Positions 16,503 to 25,734 of a stretch of DNA of 39,754 nucleotides are shown here, one piece after another. A program made the position numbers and the translations under genes. Position 1 is the stretch's first letter; each line of letters starts with the position of its first letter. The notes under the pieces were generated by a model that was not told where the DNA came from, did not search any database, and was given only the letters and a program-made list of their open reading frames with translations. This DNA is from an uncultured Roseicyclus sp. Lineage in GTDB: Bacteria > Pseudomonadota > Alphaproteobacteria > Rhodobacterales > Rhodobacteraceae. The stretch lies in assembly GCA_937139335.1 (NCBI GenBank), contig CAKZPN010000030.1, forward strand, positions 1 to 39,754, written 5' to 3'.

Positions 16503-18517
16503 GCGACCTTGTCCAGTCCCCGCCCCTTCAGCAGCGCGTCGACGCCCGGCATCCTCCCACGGAAGGCGGTGTAGAGCGCGTCGGCCTCCTGGCTGCCGCC
16601 GGCGGAGAGGATGAATGTCTCGAGCTTCTGCGCCGTCTCCGCGTCGAACGGGCCGCCGGCCTCGCCGAAGGCGGCGAAGGCGTCGGCGTCCATCACCTCG
16701 GACCACATGTAGCTGTAATAGCCGCTGGAATAGCCGTCGCCGCTGAACACATGGGCGAAATGCGGCGTCGCGTGGCGCATGCCGATGGCGCGCGGCATGC
16801 CCAGCCCCTCAAGCGTCACCGCCTGCGCGTCCATCGGGTCAGCGGGCGCCTCGCCGTCGTGGAAATCGAGGTCGACGAGCGCCGATGCGACGTATTCGAC
16901 GGTCTGGAAGCCCATGTCGTAGGTCTGCGCGGCGAGCAGCCGGTCGAGCAGCGCGCGCGGCATCGGCTCGCCTGTCTTGGCGTGGCGGGCATGCTTCTCC
17001 AGCACTTCCGGCACCTCCAGCCAATGCTCGAACAACTGGCTCGGCAGTTCCACGAAATCGCGCGCCACGCTCGTGCCCGAGATCGAGCCGTAGGTCACGT
17101 CCGACAGCATCTGGTGCAGCGCGTGGCCGAATTCGTGGAACAGCGTGCGCGCGTCGTCGTAGCTCAGCAGCGCTGGGTCGCCCTTGGCGAAGTTGCAGAT
17201 GTTCACCACGATGGGCCGCGTGTCGCCGCCCAGCTTCTTCTGGCTGCGCATCGCCGAACACCAGGCGCCCGAGCGTTTCGAGCCGCGCGCGAAGTAGTCG
17301 CCGATGAAGACGGCGAGATGCTCGCCGTTCCGCGTCACCTCCCACGCCCGCGCGTCGGGGTGGTAGAGCGGCACGTCGAGCGCCGCGAACTCCAGCCCAA
17401 AGAGCCGGTTGGCGCAGTCGAAGGCAGCCTCGATCATCGCGTCGAGCTGGAAATACGGCTTCAGTTCCGCCTCGTCCAAGTCGTGTTCGGCCAGCCGCCG
17501 TTTCTCGGAATAGTAACGCCAGTCCCACGGCTCCAACTCGCCGTTCACGCCGTCGGAATGCAGCATCGCGGTCAGCTTCACCGCGTCCGCGTCGGCCTGC
17601 GCCACGGCGGGCTCCCAGACCTGCATCAGCAGGTCGCGCACCGCCTCGGGCGTCTTGGCCATCTCGGTTTCCAGCTTGTAGGCCGCGAAACTGTCGTAGC
17701 CAAGCAGCATCGCGCGTTCCTCGCGCAGCGCCAGCACCTCGGCCGCGATGTCGCGGTTGTCGGTCTCGCCACCGTTCATGCCACGCGCGGCCCAGGCCTT
17801 GTAGGCGGTCTCGCGCAGCTCGCGACGCGGCGAGAATTGCAGGAACGGCACGATCAGCGAACGCGACAGCGTCACCACCGGCCCGTCCTGGCCCTTTTCG
17901 CGCCCGGCCTCGCGGGCGCTGGCGATCACGAAATCGGGCAAGCCTTCCAGATCGGCCTCGGCAAGCGGCATGAACCACTCCCGCTCGTCAGCGAGCAGGT
18001 TCTGGGTGAACTGGGTGCCGAGTACGGCGAGGCGGCTTTTCACGTCGGTCAGGCGGTCACGCGCGAAACCTTCCAGCGCCGCGCCGGAACGGGTGAAGCT
18101 GCGGTGGGTGAGATAAAGCACCCGCATCTGTTCGTCGCTCAGGCCTAGGTCGTCGCGCTGCTGCCACAGCGTGTCGATCCGCGCGAAGAGTGCTGCGTTG
18201 TTGGTGATGGCCGAGGAATAGGCGGACAGCTTCGGTGCAAATTCGCGCTGCAGTTCCTCGCGCGCAGGCGTCGAGTCCGCACCTGCGAGATTGTAGAAAA
18301 CGCCCGCGACCCGGTCGAGCGTCGCGCCGGCAAGCTCCAGCGCCTCGATCGTGTTGGCGAAGGTCGGCGGCTCGGGGTTGTCGGCGATGGCGGCAATGGC
18401 GGCGCGGCCTTCGTCCAGCGCGGTCTCCATCGCCGGGCCGAACTGGCTGTCCTCGATCCGGTCGAAGGGCGGCAGGGCAAAGCGGGTGGTCCAGTCTTCG
18501 AGCAGCGGGTTGGTCAT
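16499..18517 (-). CDS. M3 family oligopeptidase (OpdA/Dcp type)
   Basis: A 672-residue cytoplasmic zinc metallopeptidase of the M3 (thimet) family, close in length to E. coli oligopeptidase A and peptidyl-dipeptidase Dcp (about 680). The zinc site HEFGH is at residues 461-465 within LFHEFGHALHQMLSD. The C-terminal substrate-binding region with YSSGYYSYMWSEVMDADAF is also family-typical. Its role is degradation of short peptides, including cleaved signal peptides. There is no signal peptide. The ATG at 18517 follows AAAGGAG nine bases upstream, which rules out the much longer in-frame extension. It lies 74 bp after the MoeB-like gene. Confidence 0.93.
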   Translation of the reverse strand: MTNPLLEDWTTRFALPPFDRIEDSQFGPAMETALDEGRAAIAAIADNPEPPTFANTIEALELAGATLDRVAGVFYNLAGADSTPAREELQREFAPKLSAYSSAITNNAALFARIDTLWQQRDDLGLSDEQMRVLYLTHRSFTRSGAALEGFARDRLTDVKSRLAVLGTQFTQNLLADEREWFMPLAEADLEGLPDFVIASAREAGREKGQDGPVVTLSRSLIVPFLQFSPRRELRETAYKAWAARGMNGGETDNRDIAAEVLALREERAMLLGYDSFAAYKLETEMAKTPEAVRDLLMQVWEPAVAQADADAVKLTAMLHSDGVNGELEPWDWRYYSEKRRLAEHDLDEAELKPYFQLDAMIEAAFDCANRLFGLEFAALDVPLYHPDARAWEVTRNGEHLAVFIGDYFARGSKRSGAWCSAMRSQKKLGGDTRPIVVNICNFAKGDPALLSYDDARTLFHEFGHALHQMLSDVTYGSISGTSVARDFVELPSQLFEHWLEVPEVLEKHARHAKTGEPMPRALLDRLLAAQTYDMGFQTVEYVASALVDLDFHDGEAPADPMDAQAVTLEGLGMPRAIGMRHATPHFAHVFSGDGYSSGYYSYMWSEVMDADAFAAFGEAGGPFDAETAQKLETFILSAGGSQEADALYTAFRGRMPGVDALLKGRGLDKVA

Positions 18518-18591
18518 CTGGGCAAATCTCCTTTGCCCATGACATAGGACGAACGGGCGCGGGCTGCATCCCTCTTCCGGCGCGACCGGCG

Positions 18592-19647
18592 TCAGACGCC
18601 GCCGCAGACTGGGCAATCGGCCCGTCGTTTGGCCCTGATCTCGCGCGTCTCGGCGTGGAGCGCGTCGTGGATCACCATGCGTCCGCGCAGGCCCGCGCCC
18701 GCGCCCGTGATCTCCTTTACCGCTTCCAGCGCCATCATCGACCCGATGACACCGGGCAGCGCGCCGATCACGCCGGTCTCGGCGCAGGTGGCCGACAGGC
18801 CGGGCGCCGGAGCTTGCGGAAACACGCAGGCCATGCAGGGCGCGCCGCGCGCGGGGTCGTAGAGCGTCACCTGCCCCTCCCACGCCGAAATCGCCCCGGC
18901 GATCAGCGGTTTGCGGGTGGCGACGGCGGCCGCGTTCACCATGGCGCGGGTTGCGAAGGCATCAGTGCCGTCGAGGATCAGGTCGTAGTCGGCGAAAAGC
19001 GCCTCGGCGATGTCGGGGGTGAACATGCGGTTGTAGGGGCGCAGGTCGACATGCGGATTGAGCGCCGCGACGGCCTTTTGCGCGGAGAAGACCTTGGGCA
19101 TCCCCTGGCGGTCGTCGGTGTGGATCACCTGCCGCTGCAGGTTCGAGAGGCTGACCTCGTCCGCGTCGATCACGCCGATCCGCCCCACCCCCGCCGCCGC
19201 GAGGTAGAGCAGGATGGGCGAGCCGAGCCCGCCGGCACCGACAACCAGCACCGCGGCGTCCTTCAGCGCGCGCTGACCCGGGCCGCCGATCTCGCGGAGC
19301 GTGATGTGGCGAGCGTAGCGCTCCAGTTCCTCGTCCGAAAAGGGCCCCTGCGGCGGGGTCGGGGCCGTGGCGGCACGATCCGCGTCCAGCGCTTCGGCCC
19401 GCGCGCGGATGCGTTGCAGCAGGGCGCGGTAGATCAGCACCAGACCCACGACCGCGCCGAGGATCAGCCACAGCGCCGCCGAGCCGCCCAGCGACTCGCG
19501 TAGCGGATGCCCCGCCGGCAGGACCAGCTGCACGACCACCACGCCCAGGTAGAGCACCCCGAGCATCCAGAGGCGCGCCCGCACCGGCGCCCTCATCAGG
19601 TGCCCGATCCCCCAGAGCACCGCCGCAAGCCCGAGGACGAACAACAT
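18592..19647 (-). CDS. Membrane-anchored MoeB/ThiF/HesA-family adenylyltransferase
   Basis: A 351-residue protein made of an N-terminal membrane part with hydrophobic segments near 1-17, 26-45 and 55-75, then a full E1-like ThiF domain from about 105. The latter has VVGAGGLGSP for ATP binding, the NLQRQVIH helix, the catalytic-cysteine region SATCAETGV, and two zinc pairs, CMAC and CPVC. Such enzymes adenylate the C terminus of MoaD or ThiS in molybdopterin or thiamine synthesis. No rhodanese domain follows. The soluble part alone matches MoeB in length; the membrane anchor is the odd element. Start and stop both fit an operon: ATGA overlap with dut upstream, the peptidase gene downstream. 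Molybdopterin versus thiamine use is not decided. Confidence 0.85.
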   Translation of the reverse strand: MLFVLGLAAVLWGIGHLMRAPVRARLWMLGVLYLGVVVVQLVLPAGHPLRESLGGSAALWLILGAVVGLVLIYRALLQRIRARAEALDADRAATAPTPPQGPFSDEELERYARHITLREIGGPGQRALKDAAVLVVGAGGLGSPILLYLAAAGVGRIGVIDADEVSLSNLQRQVIHTDDRQGMPKVFSAQKAVAALNPHVDLRPYNRMFTPDIAEALFADYDLILDGTDAFATRAMVNAAAVATRKPLIAGAISAWEGQVTLYDPARGAPCMACVFPQAPAPGLSATCAETGVIGALPGVIGSMMALEAVKEITGAGAGLRGRMVIHDALHAETREIRAKRRADCPVCGGV

Positions 19648-20114
19648 CAGCCTGTCCCCGTGGAGCCGAAGCCGCCCTTGCCGCGCGGAGTCGCGCCCAG
19701 CGTCTCGACCGGTGCGAAACCCGCCACCACGACCGGCGCGATCACCGCCTGCGCGATCCGCGCGCCGTGGCGGATGCGGAAGGCGGTGGCGCCAAAGTTC
19801 ACCAGGATCACGCCGAGAGGGCCGCGATAGTCGCTGTCGATGGTGCCGGGGCTGTTGGGCAGGCCGATGCCGTGTTTCAGCGCGAGGCCGGAGCGGGGGC
19901 GGATCTGCATCTCAAAGCCTTCGGGGATCGCCACGCGCAGGCCCGTCGGCACCAGCAGCCGCGCGCCGGGCTTCAGCAAAAGGCCCTGCAAGCGCATCGC
20001 GACGGGCAGGTTCGCGCGCAGGTCCGCGCCCGCCGCGCCGGCGGTCGCGTAGTCGGGCAGCGCCACTGCCGGGTCCGCCCAATCTTCGCGCTGGACCTCG
20101 ATCACGATGGTCAC
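19647..20114 (-). CDS. dut: Deoxyuridine 5'-triphosphate nucleotidohydrolase (dUTPase)
   Basis: A 155-residue trimeric-type dUTPase, which hydrolyses dUTP to dUMP and pyrophosphate and so keeps uracil out of DNA. All five motifs are present: [38 protein letters not shown] (with the catalytic Asp), [12 protein letters not shown] and the Gly-rich C-terminal [10 protein letters not shown] use the GTG at 20114, which has GGAGGGG about seven bases upstream and gives the family-typical N terminus. A GTG at 20144 would overlap the coaBC stop as GTGA and remains possible. The stop overlaps the MoeB-like start as ATGA. Confidence 0.95.
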   Translation of the reverse strand: MTIVIEVQREDWADPAVALPDYATAGAAGADLRANLPVAMRLQGLLLKPGARLLVPTGLRVAIPEGFEMQIRPRSGLALKHGIGLPNSPGTIDSDYRGPLGVILVNFGATAFRIRHGARIAQAVIAPVVVAGFAPVETLGATPRGKGGFGSTGTG

Positions 20115-20140
20115 GGGCGACCCCCTCCGGCTTGCGCCGC

Positions 20141-21337
20141 TCACCCCAGCGCCGCGGCGATGCGGGCGGCCAGCCGTCGCGCCACCTCGGGCTTCGGCAG
20201 GCGCGGCCAGGCCTCGGCCCCGCCCTCGGTGATCAGCGTCACCGCGTTCTCGGTGCCGCCCATGATGCCGGTCGCGGGCGAGACGTCATTGGCGACGATC
20301 CAGTCGCAGCCCTTGCGCGCCCGCTTGGCGATGGCATGCGCCTCGACGCTCTCGGTCTCGGCGGCGAATCCCACGACGAGGCGCGGCCGGCCTTCACCCA
20401 TCTGCGCCACGCCCGCCAGGATGTCGGGGTTCTCCACGAAGTCGAGCGCCGGAAAGCCGCCGCTGCTGTCCTTCTTCATCTTCTGCTCCGCCGCGTTGGC
20501 GACGTGCCAGTCGGCCACGGCGGCGGCGAAGACCGCCACGTCGGCCGGCAGCGCGGATTTCACCGCGCCCGCCATCTCCTGCGCCGTCTCGACCCGCACC
20601 ACGTCGACGCCGCCCGGCGGCGGGACGGTCGCCGGGCCGGTGACGAAGGTCACGCGCGCGCCCAGATCGCGCAGTGCCGCGGCCAGCGCCGTGCCCTGCG
20701 CGCCCGAGGAGCGATTGGCGATGTAGCGCACCGGGTCGATCGGCTCGTGCGTGGGGCCCGATGTCACCAGCACGTGCTTGCCCTTCAGCGGCCCCTCGGC
20801 CAGCGCCGCACCGATGGCCGCGATGATCTCGGGCACCTCGGCCATGCGGCCCGGCCCGAATTCACCGCAGGCCATCGCGCCCTCGTCGGGCCCCACGACC
20901 AGCACGCCGTCGCCCTGCAAGGTCGCAAGGTTGCGTTGCATCGCTGGGTGCTGCCACATCCGCACATTCATCGCGGGCGCGATCAGCACGCGCTTGTCGG
21001 TCGCCATCAGGAGGGTCGAGGCAAGATCGTTCGCGTGGCCGTTCGCCATCTTGGCCATCAGGTCGGCGGTGGCGGGCGCGACTACGACGAGGTCGGCGGC
21101 GCGCGACAGCTCGATATGACCCATCTCGGCCTCGTCGGTGAGGTCGAAAAGGTCGCGGTAGACCTTCTGCGCGGCCAGCGCCGAGGCTGATAGCGGCGTC
21201 ACGAATTCCTCCGCGGCCTTGGTCAGGACCGGCGTCACGGACGCGCCCTGGTCGCGCAGCCGGCGGATCAGGTCGAGCGATTTGAAGGCCGCTATGCCGC
21301 CGCCGATGATCAGGAGAATGCGCTTGTTCGCCAGCAT
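20141..21337 (-). CDS. coaBC: Bifunctional phosphopantothenoylcysteine decarboxylase/synthase
   Basis: A 398-residue Dfp/CoaBC protein, steps two and three of coenzyme A synthesis from phosphopantothenate. The N-terminal CoaC half has [16 protein letters not shown] for FMN, the catalytic His in [19 protein letters not shown], and the active-site Cys in [11 protein letters not shown]. The CoaB half starts at [21 protein letters not shown] and has the Lys pair in [11 protein letters not shown]. The length is normal. The ATG at 21337 is preceded by CCAGGGCGG; a longer in-frame extension runs into the chaN-like gene and is not supported. dut lies directly downstream. Confidence 0.96.
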   Translation of the reverse strand: MLANKRILLIIGGGIAAFKSLDLIRRLRDQGASVTPVLTKAAEEFVTPLSASALAAQKVYRDLFDLTDEAEMGHIELSRAADLVVVAPATADLMAKMANGHANDLASTLLMATDKRVLIAPAMNVRMWQHPAMQRNLATLQGDGVLVVGPDEGAMACGEFGPGRMAEVPEIIAAIGAALAEGPLKGKHVLVTSGPTHEPIDPVRYIANRSSGAQGTALAAALRDLGARVTFVTGPATVPPPGGVDVVRVETAQEMAGAVKSALPADVAVFAAAVADWHVANAAEQKMKKDSSGGFPALDFVENPDILAGVAQMGEGRPRLVVGFAAETESVEAHAIAKRARKGCDWIVANDVSPATGIMGGTENAVTLITEGGAEAWPRLPKPEVARRLAARIAAALG

Positions 21338-21402
21338 GATGAACCGCCCTGGTTGCCCTGGACGAAGGTAAGGACGCACCCTGACAAGGGCAATGGCAAA
21401 CC

Positions 21403-22212
21403 TCAGCGGAAGGCGAGGCAGGGGTCGGGCCGGTCCACCGGGTCCGACAGCGCCCAGAGATCGAAGGGCACCTCGCCTTCCGGCGCGTCCTCGAACTGGC
21501 CCAGCGTGAAGACCGTGACATCCGGCGCGGCGCGCGCCAGCAGCGCCGGAACGCCCCAGTCGCGGCGCGCGTGGCCGTTGCCGGTGATGATCGCGACGGG
21601 GGGCCCGTGCGCCGCGAGCGCGGCCAGCGCAGCCTCGGCCAGCGCCGCGTCGCGCAGGCGCTGCGCTTCGACAAAGCCCGGCAGGATCTCGGGCGGGAGC
21701 GCGTCGCAATGCGCCGCCATCTGCTCGGCCTCGCGCTCGGCCTGTTCGTCTTCGGGCAGATGTTGCGTCAGCCCGAAGCGCGCGGCGTCACCTGCGAAGA
21801 CCGCCGCCGCGCCTGCCGCGAAAGCCTCCTGCGCCGCCGCGCGATCGATGGCGGCGCCGTAGACCGGCGCCTCCGCGCCAAAGGCGAAGAGCGGCGCGTA
21901 ATAGGAGAAATCGGGCCAGCCGGAATTGCCCCAGTCGAGCGCCGCGGCCAGCGCCTCAGCATCACCGGCCAGATCGGGCGTCACCAGAGCGGCCTGCTCG
22001 GCGGAAATCATCTCGAACACCAGCGCGGAGGGGTCGAGCCCCACCAGCACCTCCGCCTGCCGCGCGTGGTGGCCGGGGTTGTCATGGACCTCGCCCAGGA
22101 TCACGACCTGCGCGCCACGTGCGGCGGTGAGGATGTCGGAGAGAGGTGCATCTGCGCAGGCAGGGCCAGCGGCAAGCGCAATGGCGACCGCAAGGTGTCG
22201 AACGAGGCTCAC
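21403..22212 (-). CDS. ChaN-like (PF04187) haem-binding-family protein
   Basis: A 269-residue exported protein of the ChaN/DUF399 family, whose characterised members are iron-regulated haem-binding lipoproteins. A signal peptide covers about residues 1-20 (VRHLAVAIALAAGPACADA). The family core VVILGEVHDNPGHHARQ is near 35, VFEMISAEQ follows, and IITGNGHARRDWGVPALL lies near the end. A cysteine is present in the signal region but the lipobox (GPAC) is imperfect. The start is a GTG without a strong ribosome site, 19 bp after the rpoH stop, so it is probably co-transcribed with that sigma factor. Haem or iron function is inferred from the family. Confidence 0.82.
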   Translation of the reverse strand: MSLVRHLAVAIALAAGPACADAPLSDILTAARGAQVVILGEVHDNPGHHARQAEVLVGLDPSALVFEMISAEQAALVTPDLAGDAEALAAALDWGNSGWPDFSYYAPLFAFGAEAPVYGAAIDRAAAQEAFAAGAAAVFAGDAARFGLTQHLPEDEQAEREAEQMAAHCDALPPEILPGFVEAQRLRDAALAEAALAALAAHGPPVAIITGNGHARRDWGVPALLARAAPDVTVFTLGQFEDAPEGEVPFDLWALSDPVDRPDPCLAFR

Positions 22213-22231
22213 AGGGTCACAGCATCCCGCA

Positions 22232-23113
22232 TCAATTGGCGAAAAATGACCGGACCTCCTTCGATTGCGCCTCGAGCGTCTTGCGCATCTTGGCGAAAGC
22301 GGCGGCTTCCAGTTGCCGCACGCGTTCCTTGCTCAACCCCAGCTCGGTGCCGAGGCTTTCGAGCGTCCGCGGATCCTCGCGCAGCTTGCGCTCGCAGACG
22401 ATGAACCGCTCGCGCTCGTTCAGCGCCTGTATCGCGGAGATCAGCCAGTCGCGCAACTGCGCCGTGTCGTGGCTGTCGGCCACGATCTCGGCGGCCTGCG
22501 TTCCGGGGTCTTCCAGCGCGTCGATCCATTCGCGGCCTTCGTCCTCGGCCGACTGCGTGGCGTTCAGCGAAAAGTCCGACCCGGCGAGCCGGCCCTCCAT
22601 CATCTCGACATCATGCAGCGGCACCCCGACCTCGGTTGCGATCAGCTGGCGCAGCTGGTGCTTGTCGAGGCTCTGCCCCGCCGCCATCGCCTCGCGCTCA
22701 AGGCGGGCCTGCACGCGGCGCATGTTGAAGAACAGCGATTTTTGCGACGAAGTGGAACCGGTGCGGACCATCGACCAGTTGCGCATCACGTAATCCTGGA
22801 TCGAGGCCTTGATCCACCAGACCGCATAGGTCGAAAAGCGCACGCCGCGGTCGGGGTCGAACTTGTCGGCGGCCTTCATCAGGCCCAGCCCCGCCTCCTG
22901 GATCAGGTCGTTCATCGGGGCGCCGTAGCGCTTGAACTTGGCCGCCATCGAGATCGCGAGGCGCATGTAGGCGGTGATGAGCCGATGCAGCGCCTCCTCG
23001 TCGCGCTCGTCGCGCCAGGCATAGGCCAGTCTCAGCTCCGTCTCGGCATCCAGAAGTTCCGCTCGCATCGCCCGGCGGCTAAGGCTTTGGTCTCCACCCA
23101 TATCAAGTGCCAT
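22232..23113 (-). CDS. rpoH2: RNA polymerase heat-shock/oxidative-stress sigma factor RpoHII type
   Basis: A 293-residue sigma-32 family factor. Region 2 is complete: DLIQEAGLGLMKAADKFDPDRG for core binding and FSTYAVWWIKASIQDYVMRNWS for the -10 element. The RpoH box appears as SQKSLFFNMRR. Region 4 has LNERERFIVCERKLRED and LGLSKERVRQLEAAAFAKMRK. The N terminus MALDMGGDQSLSRRAMRAELL lacks the NRYLQEIRKFPML-type region 1.2 of RpoHI, which points to RpoHII; in Rhodobacter this factor takes part in the singlet-oxygen response under RpoE. The ATG at 23113 has GGAGGG six bases upstream. A possible RpoE-like promoter lies at 23169-23196. ChaN-like, coaBC and dut follow. Confidence 0.9.
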   Translation of the reverse strand: MALDMGGDQSLSRRAMRAELLDAETELRLAYAWRDERDEEALHRLITAYMRLAISMAAKFKRYGAPMNDLIQEAGLGLMKAADKFDPDRGVRFSTYAVWWIKASIQDYVMRNWSMVRTGSTSSQKSLFFNMRRVQARLEREAMAAGQSLDKHQLRQLIATEVGVPLHDVEMMEGRLAGSDFSLNATQSAEDEGREWIDALEDPGTQAAEIVADSHDTAQLRDWLISAIQALNERERFIVCERKLREDPRTLESLGTELGLSKERVRQLEAAAFAKMRKTLEAQSKEVRSFFAN

Positions 23114-23168
23114 CTCGCACCCTCCAAACGGTTGTCCTGAACACCTGCGCAAACATCTTCTGGTATGA

Positions 23169-23196
23169 GTTACGCAGCGAAACCTCGGTCGGTTCA
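23169..23196 (-). promoter_or_regulatory. Possible RpoE-like promoter for rpoH2
   Basis: On the minus strand TGAACC (23191-23196) is followed after 18 bases by TAAC (23169-23172). This resembles the TGATCC-N18-TAAR type recognised by Rhodobacter RpoE, with one mismatch in the -35 element. It would start transcription about 48 bases before the rpoH2 ATG. The match is my reading; usage is inference from the known RpoE control of rpoHII in Rhodobacter. Confidence 0.4.
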
Positions 23197-23283
23197 CTTT
23201 TGGGGCGAGAAAATTGACCGAAGCTCATGGTTCACCGTGATTGCCCCCATCACGAATCCGCGATTGACGGCGCAGGGCGGCTC

Positions 23284-24168
23284 ATGCGCCATGCGTCCAT
23301 GACCTACGCGCTCCTCATCGGTGACAGATCCTATTCCAGCTGGTCGCTGCGCGGCTGGCTGCCCTTCGACCACTGGCAGATCCCGGTGCGGGTGCAGGCA
23401 ACGATCCTCTACCGCGACAGCTTCGCCAGCGACCTCGAGAGCTTCGCGCCCGGCCTGCGCACGGTGCCCGCCGTGAAGACGCCCGAGGGCGGGCTCTTGA
23501 CCGACAGCATCGCTATCGCCTGGCACCTGGCCGAGGCGTTTCCCGATCGGGGGTTGCTGCCATCGGACCCCGTCGACCGGGCCCTGGCGCTCAGCCTGAT
23601 CGCCGAGATGCATTCCGGCTACACCGCGCTGCGCGGTGCCTGCCCGATGAACCTGCGCACCGCGTGGGAGGGGGTCGCGCCCTCGGACGCCGTGCTGGCC
23701 GACCTTGCCCGGATCGAGGCGCGCTGGGGCGCGGCGCTGGACCGCTCCGGCGGGCCGTTCCTCTTCGGCGCCTACACGCTGGCCGATGTCTTCTACGCGC
23801 CCGTCGCCATGCGGATCGCGGGTTATGGCCTGCCGGTCTCCGCGTCGACACAGGCCTATGTCGACGCCCACCTCGCGCACCCGTCGTTGCGGCGCTGGCG
23901 CGCGATGGGGATGGCGTTCGGGCCGGAGCAGTCGCACTACGAGATGGGCCTGCCCCGCGCGCGCTTCCCGATGCCCGAGGCCATCCCGGCGCGCGCCGTC
24001 GACGCCGGCCCCTCGGTGAACGCCGCCTGCCCCTATTCCGGCAAGCCCGTCACCGATTTCGCCGAGATCGGCGGGCGGGTCTTTGGCTTCTGCAACCCGT
24101 TCTGCCGCGACAAGACGGTGGCGGACCCCGCCGCCTGGCCGAAGTTCATGAACATTTACGATTCGTAA
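23284..24168 (+). CDS. Glutathione S-transferase family protein with Cys-rich C-terminal tail
   Basis: A 294-residue protein with a thioredoxin-like GST N domain (YALLIGDRSYSSWSLRGW, the Ser of YSSWS being in the active-site position) and an all-helical GST C domain (to about 235). TVPAVKTPEGGLLTDSIAI is the glutathione gamma-Glu contact region. The last 50 residues are not GST-like: ACPYSGKPV, then FGFCNPFCRDK and DPAAWPKF, resembling a YHS/TRASH metal-binding module. The ATG at 23284 has AGGG six bases upstream; an internal ATG at 23299 is the alternative. It is divergent from rpoH2, and comM follows 24 bp downstream. Substrate unknown. Confidence 0.83.
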   Translation: MRHASMTYALLIGDRSYSSWSLRGWLPFDHWQIPVRVQATILYRDSFASDLESFAPGLRTVPAVKTPEGGLLTDSIAIAWHLAEAFPDRGLLPSDPVDRALALSLIAEMHSGYTALRGACPMNLRTAWEGVAPSDAVLADLARIEARWGAALDRSGGPFLFGAYTLADVFYAPVAMRIAGYGLPVSASTQAYVDAHLAHPSLRRWRAMGMAFGPEQSHYEMGLPRARFPMPEAIPARAVDAGPSVNAACPYSGKPVTDFAEIGGRVFGFCNPFCRDKTVADPAAWPKFMNIYDS

Positions 24169-24192
24169 ACGCTTGCGGCGTAGCGGTTAACC

Positions 24193-25734
24193 ATGCTTGA
24201 CGCCGCGCGCCCCGAAAGCCTGTCCCGCATCCACACCGTCGCATTCGAAGGGCTCGAGGCGCGGCGGGTGGAGGTGCAATGCGCCGTCACCCCCGGCATC
24301 CCGGCCTTCTCGGTCGTCGGCCTGCCCGACAAGGCGGTCTCCGAGGCGCGCGAGCGGGTGCGCACGGCGCTGTCGGCCATGGCCATCGCTCTGCCGTCGA
24401 AGCGGATCACCGTGAACCTCTCGCCCGCCGACCTGCCCAAGGAAGGCTCGCATTTCGACCTGCCGATCGCTCTGGCGCTGCTGGCGGCGCTCGACATCAT
24501 CTCGCGCGAGCGCGTGGAAACTGCGATGGCGCTGGGCGAGCTTTCGCTCGACGGCACGCTTGTCTCCGTGATCGGCGCACTGCCCACGGCGCTCGCGGCG
24601 GGTGAGGATGGGCGCGTGCTCTATTGCCCTATCGGCTGCGGGGCGGAGGCCGCCTGGGTCGGCGCAACGCCGGTCTTCGCCGCGCGGAGCCTCGCCGAGT
24701 TGATCGGCCACCTGACCGACCGCGCGCCGCTGTCCCCCGCCCGTCCCGGCGAAGTGGTCGAGGCGACGCATCTGAAATGCCTCTCCGAGGTGCGCGGCCA
24801 GGAACGTGCGAAACGCGCGATCGAGATCGCGGCGGCGGGGCGGCATCACCTGCTGATGGTGGGCAGCCCCGGCTCGGGCAAGTCGATGCTGGCCGCCCGC
24901 GTGCCCGGCCTGTTGCCGCCCCTGTCGGCCGCCGAGGCGCTGGAAACCTCGATGATCCAGTCGCTCGCGGGGCTCCTGAACGAGGGCGGCATCTCGCGCA
25001 CCCGGCCCTACCGCGCGCCGCACCACACCGCCTCCATGGCTGCGATCGTGGGCGGCGGGCGCAGCGCGAAACCCGGGGAGATCAGCCTTGCGCACAATGG
25101 GGTGCTGTTCCTCGACGAGTTCCCCGAATACCCGCGCGCGGTGCTGGAGACGCTGCGCCAGCCGATCGAGACCGGCGACGTGGTGGTGGCCCGCGCCAAC
25201 GCGCATGTCACCTACCCCTGCCGCTTCCTGCTGATCGCCGCGGCCAACCCGTGTCGCTGCGGCAATCTCTACGATGCGGGGCAGGCCTGCGGGCGGGCGC
25301 CGCTCTGTGGCGAGGATTACATGGGCCGCATTTCCGGCCCGCTGATGGACCGGTTCGACCTGCGCCTCGAGGTGCCGCCGGTGGCCTATGCCGAACTCGA
25401 CCTGCCCGCGAACGGCGAGAAAAGCCTCGACATCGCGCGCCGGGTCGCCGAGGCCCGCGCGGTGCAGACGCGGCGGTTCGAGGCGCTGGGGTCTTCGGCG
25501 CGGGTGAACGCCGACGCCGAGGGCGCGCTGCTCGACCAGATCGCGACGCCGGACGCGGGCGGCAAGGCCTTCCTGCTGGCGGCGGCGGACCGCTTCAAGC
25601 TGACCGCGCGCGGCTATCACCGGATCCTGCGGCTCGCGCGCACCATCGCGGACCTGGAAGGCGACGCGACCGTCGCGACACCCCATGTCGCCGAGGCGCT
25701 GGGGTATCGGTTGATCGGCGGAAAGACCGGCTAG
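24193..25734 (+). CDS. comM: YifB/ComM family Mg-chelatase-like AAA+ ATPase
   Basis: A 513-residue protein with an N-terminal ChlI/Lon-like domain ([19 protein letters not shown]), a central AAA+ module and a C-terminal Mg-chelatase lid. Walker A is GSPGSGKS near residue 225, Walker B LFLDEFPE near 305, and a zinc-like cysteine group [16 protein letters not shown] follows. ComM is a hexameric helicase that drives branch migration when single-stranded DNA is integrated during natural transformation. The length matches the family. The stop TAG shares CTAG with gshB, which converges. Presence of this gene is common and does not prove that the strain is transformable. Confidence 0.93.
   Translation: MLDAARPESLSRIHTVAFEGLEARRVEVQCAVTPGIPAFSVVGLPDKAVSEARERVRTALSAMAIALPSKRITVNLSPADLPKEGSHFDLPIALALLAALDIISRERVETAMALGELSLDGTLVSVIGALPTALAAGEDGRVLYCPIGCGAEAAWVGATPVFAARSLAELIGHLTDRAPLSPARPGEVVEATHLKCLSEVRGQERAKRAIEIAAAGRHHLLMVGSPGSGKSMLAARVPGLLPPLSAAEALETSMIQSLAGLLNEGGISRTRPYRAPHHTASMAAIVGGGRSAKPGEISLAHNGVLFLDEFPEYPRAVLETLRQPIETGDVVVARANAHVTYPCRFLLIAAANPCRCGNLYDAGQACGRAPLCGEDYMGRISGPLMDRFDLRLEVPPVAYAELDLPANGEKSLDIARRVAEARAVQTRRFEALGSSARVNADAEGALLDQIATPDAGGKAFLLAAADRFKLTARGYHRILRLARTIADLEGDATVATPHVAEALGYRLIGGKTG

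Noticed and set aside
18518..18883. N-terminal extension of the M3 peptidase
   Set aside because: The ATG at 18517 has a strong AAAGGAG site and the family-standard start; the extension overlaps the MoeB-like gene.
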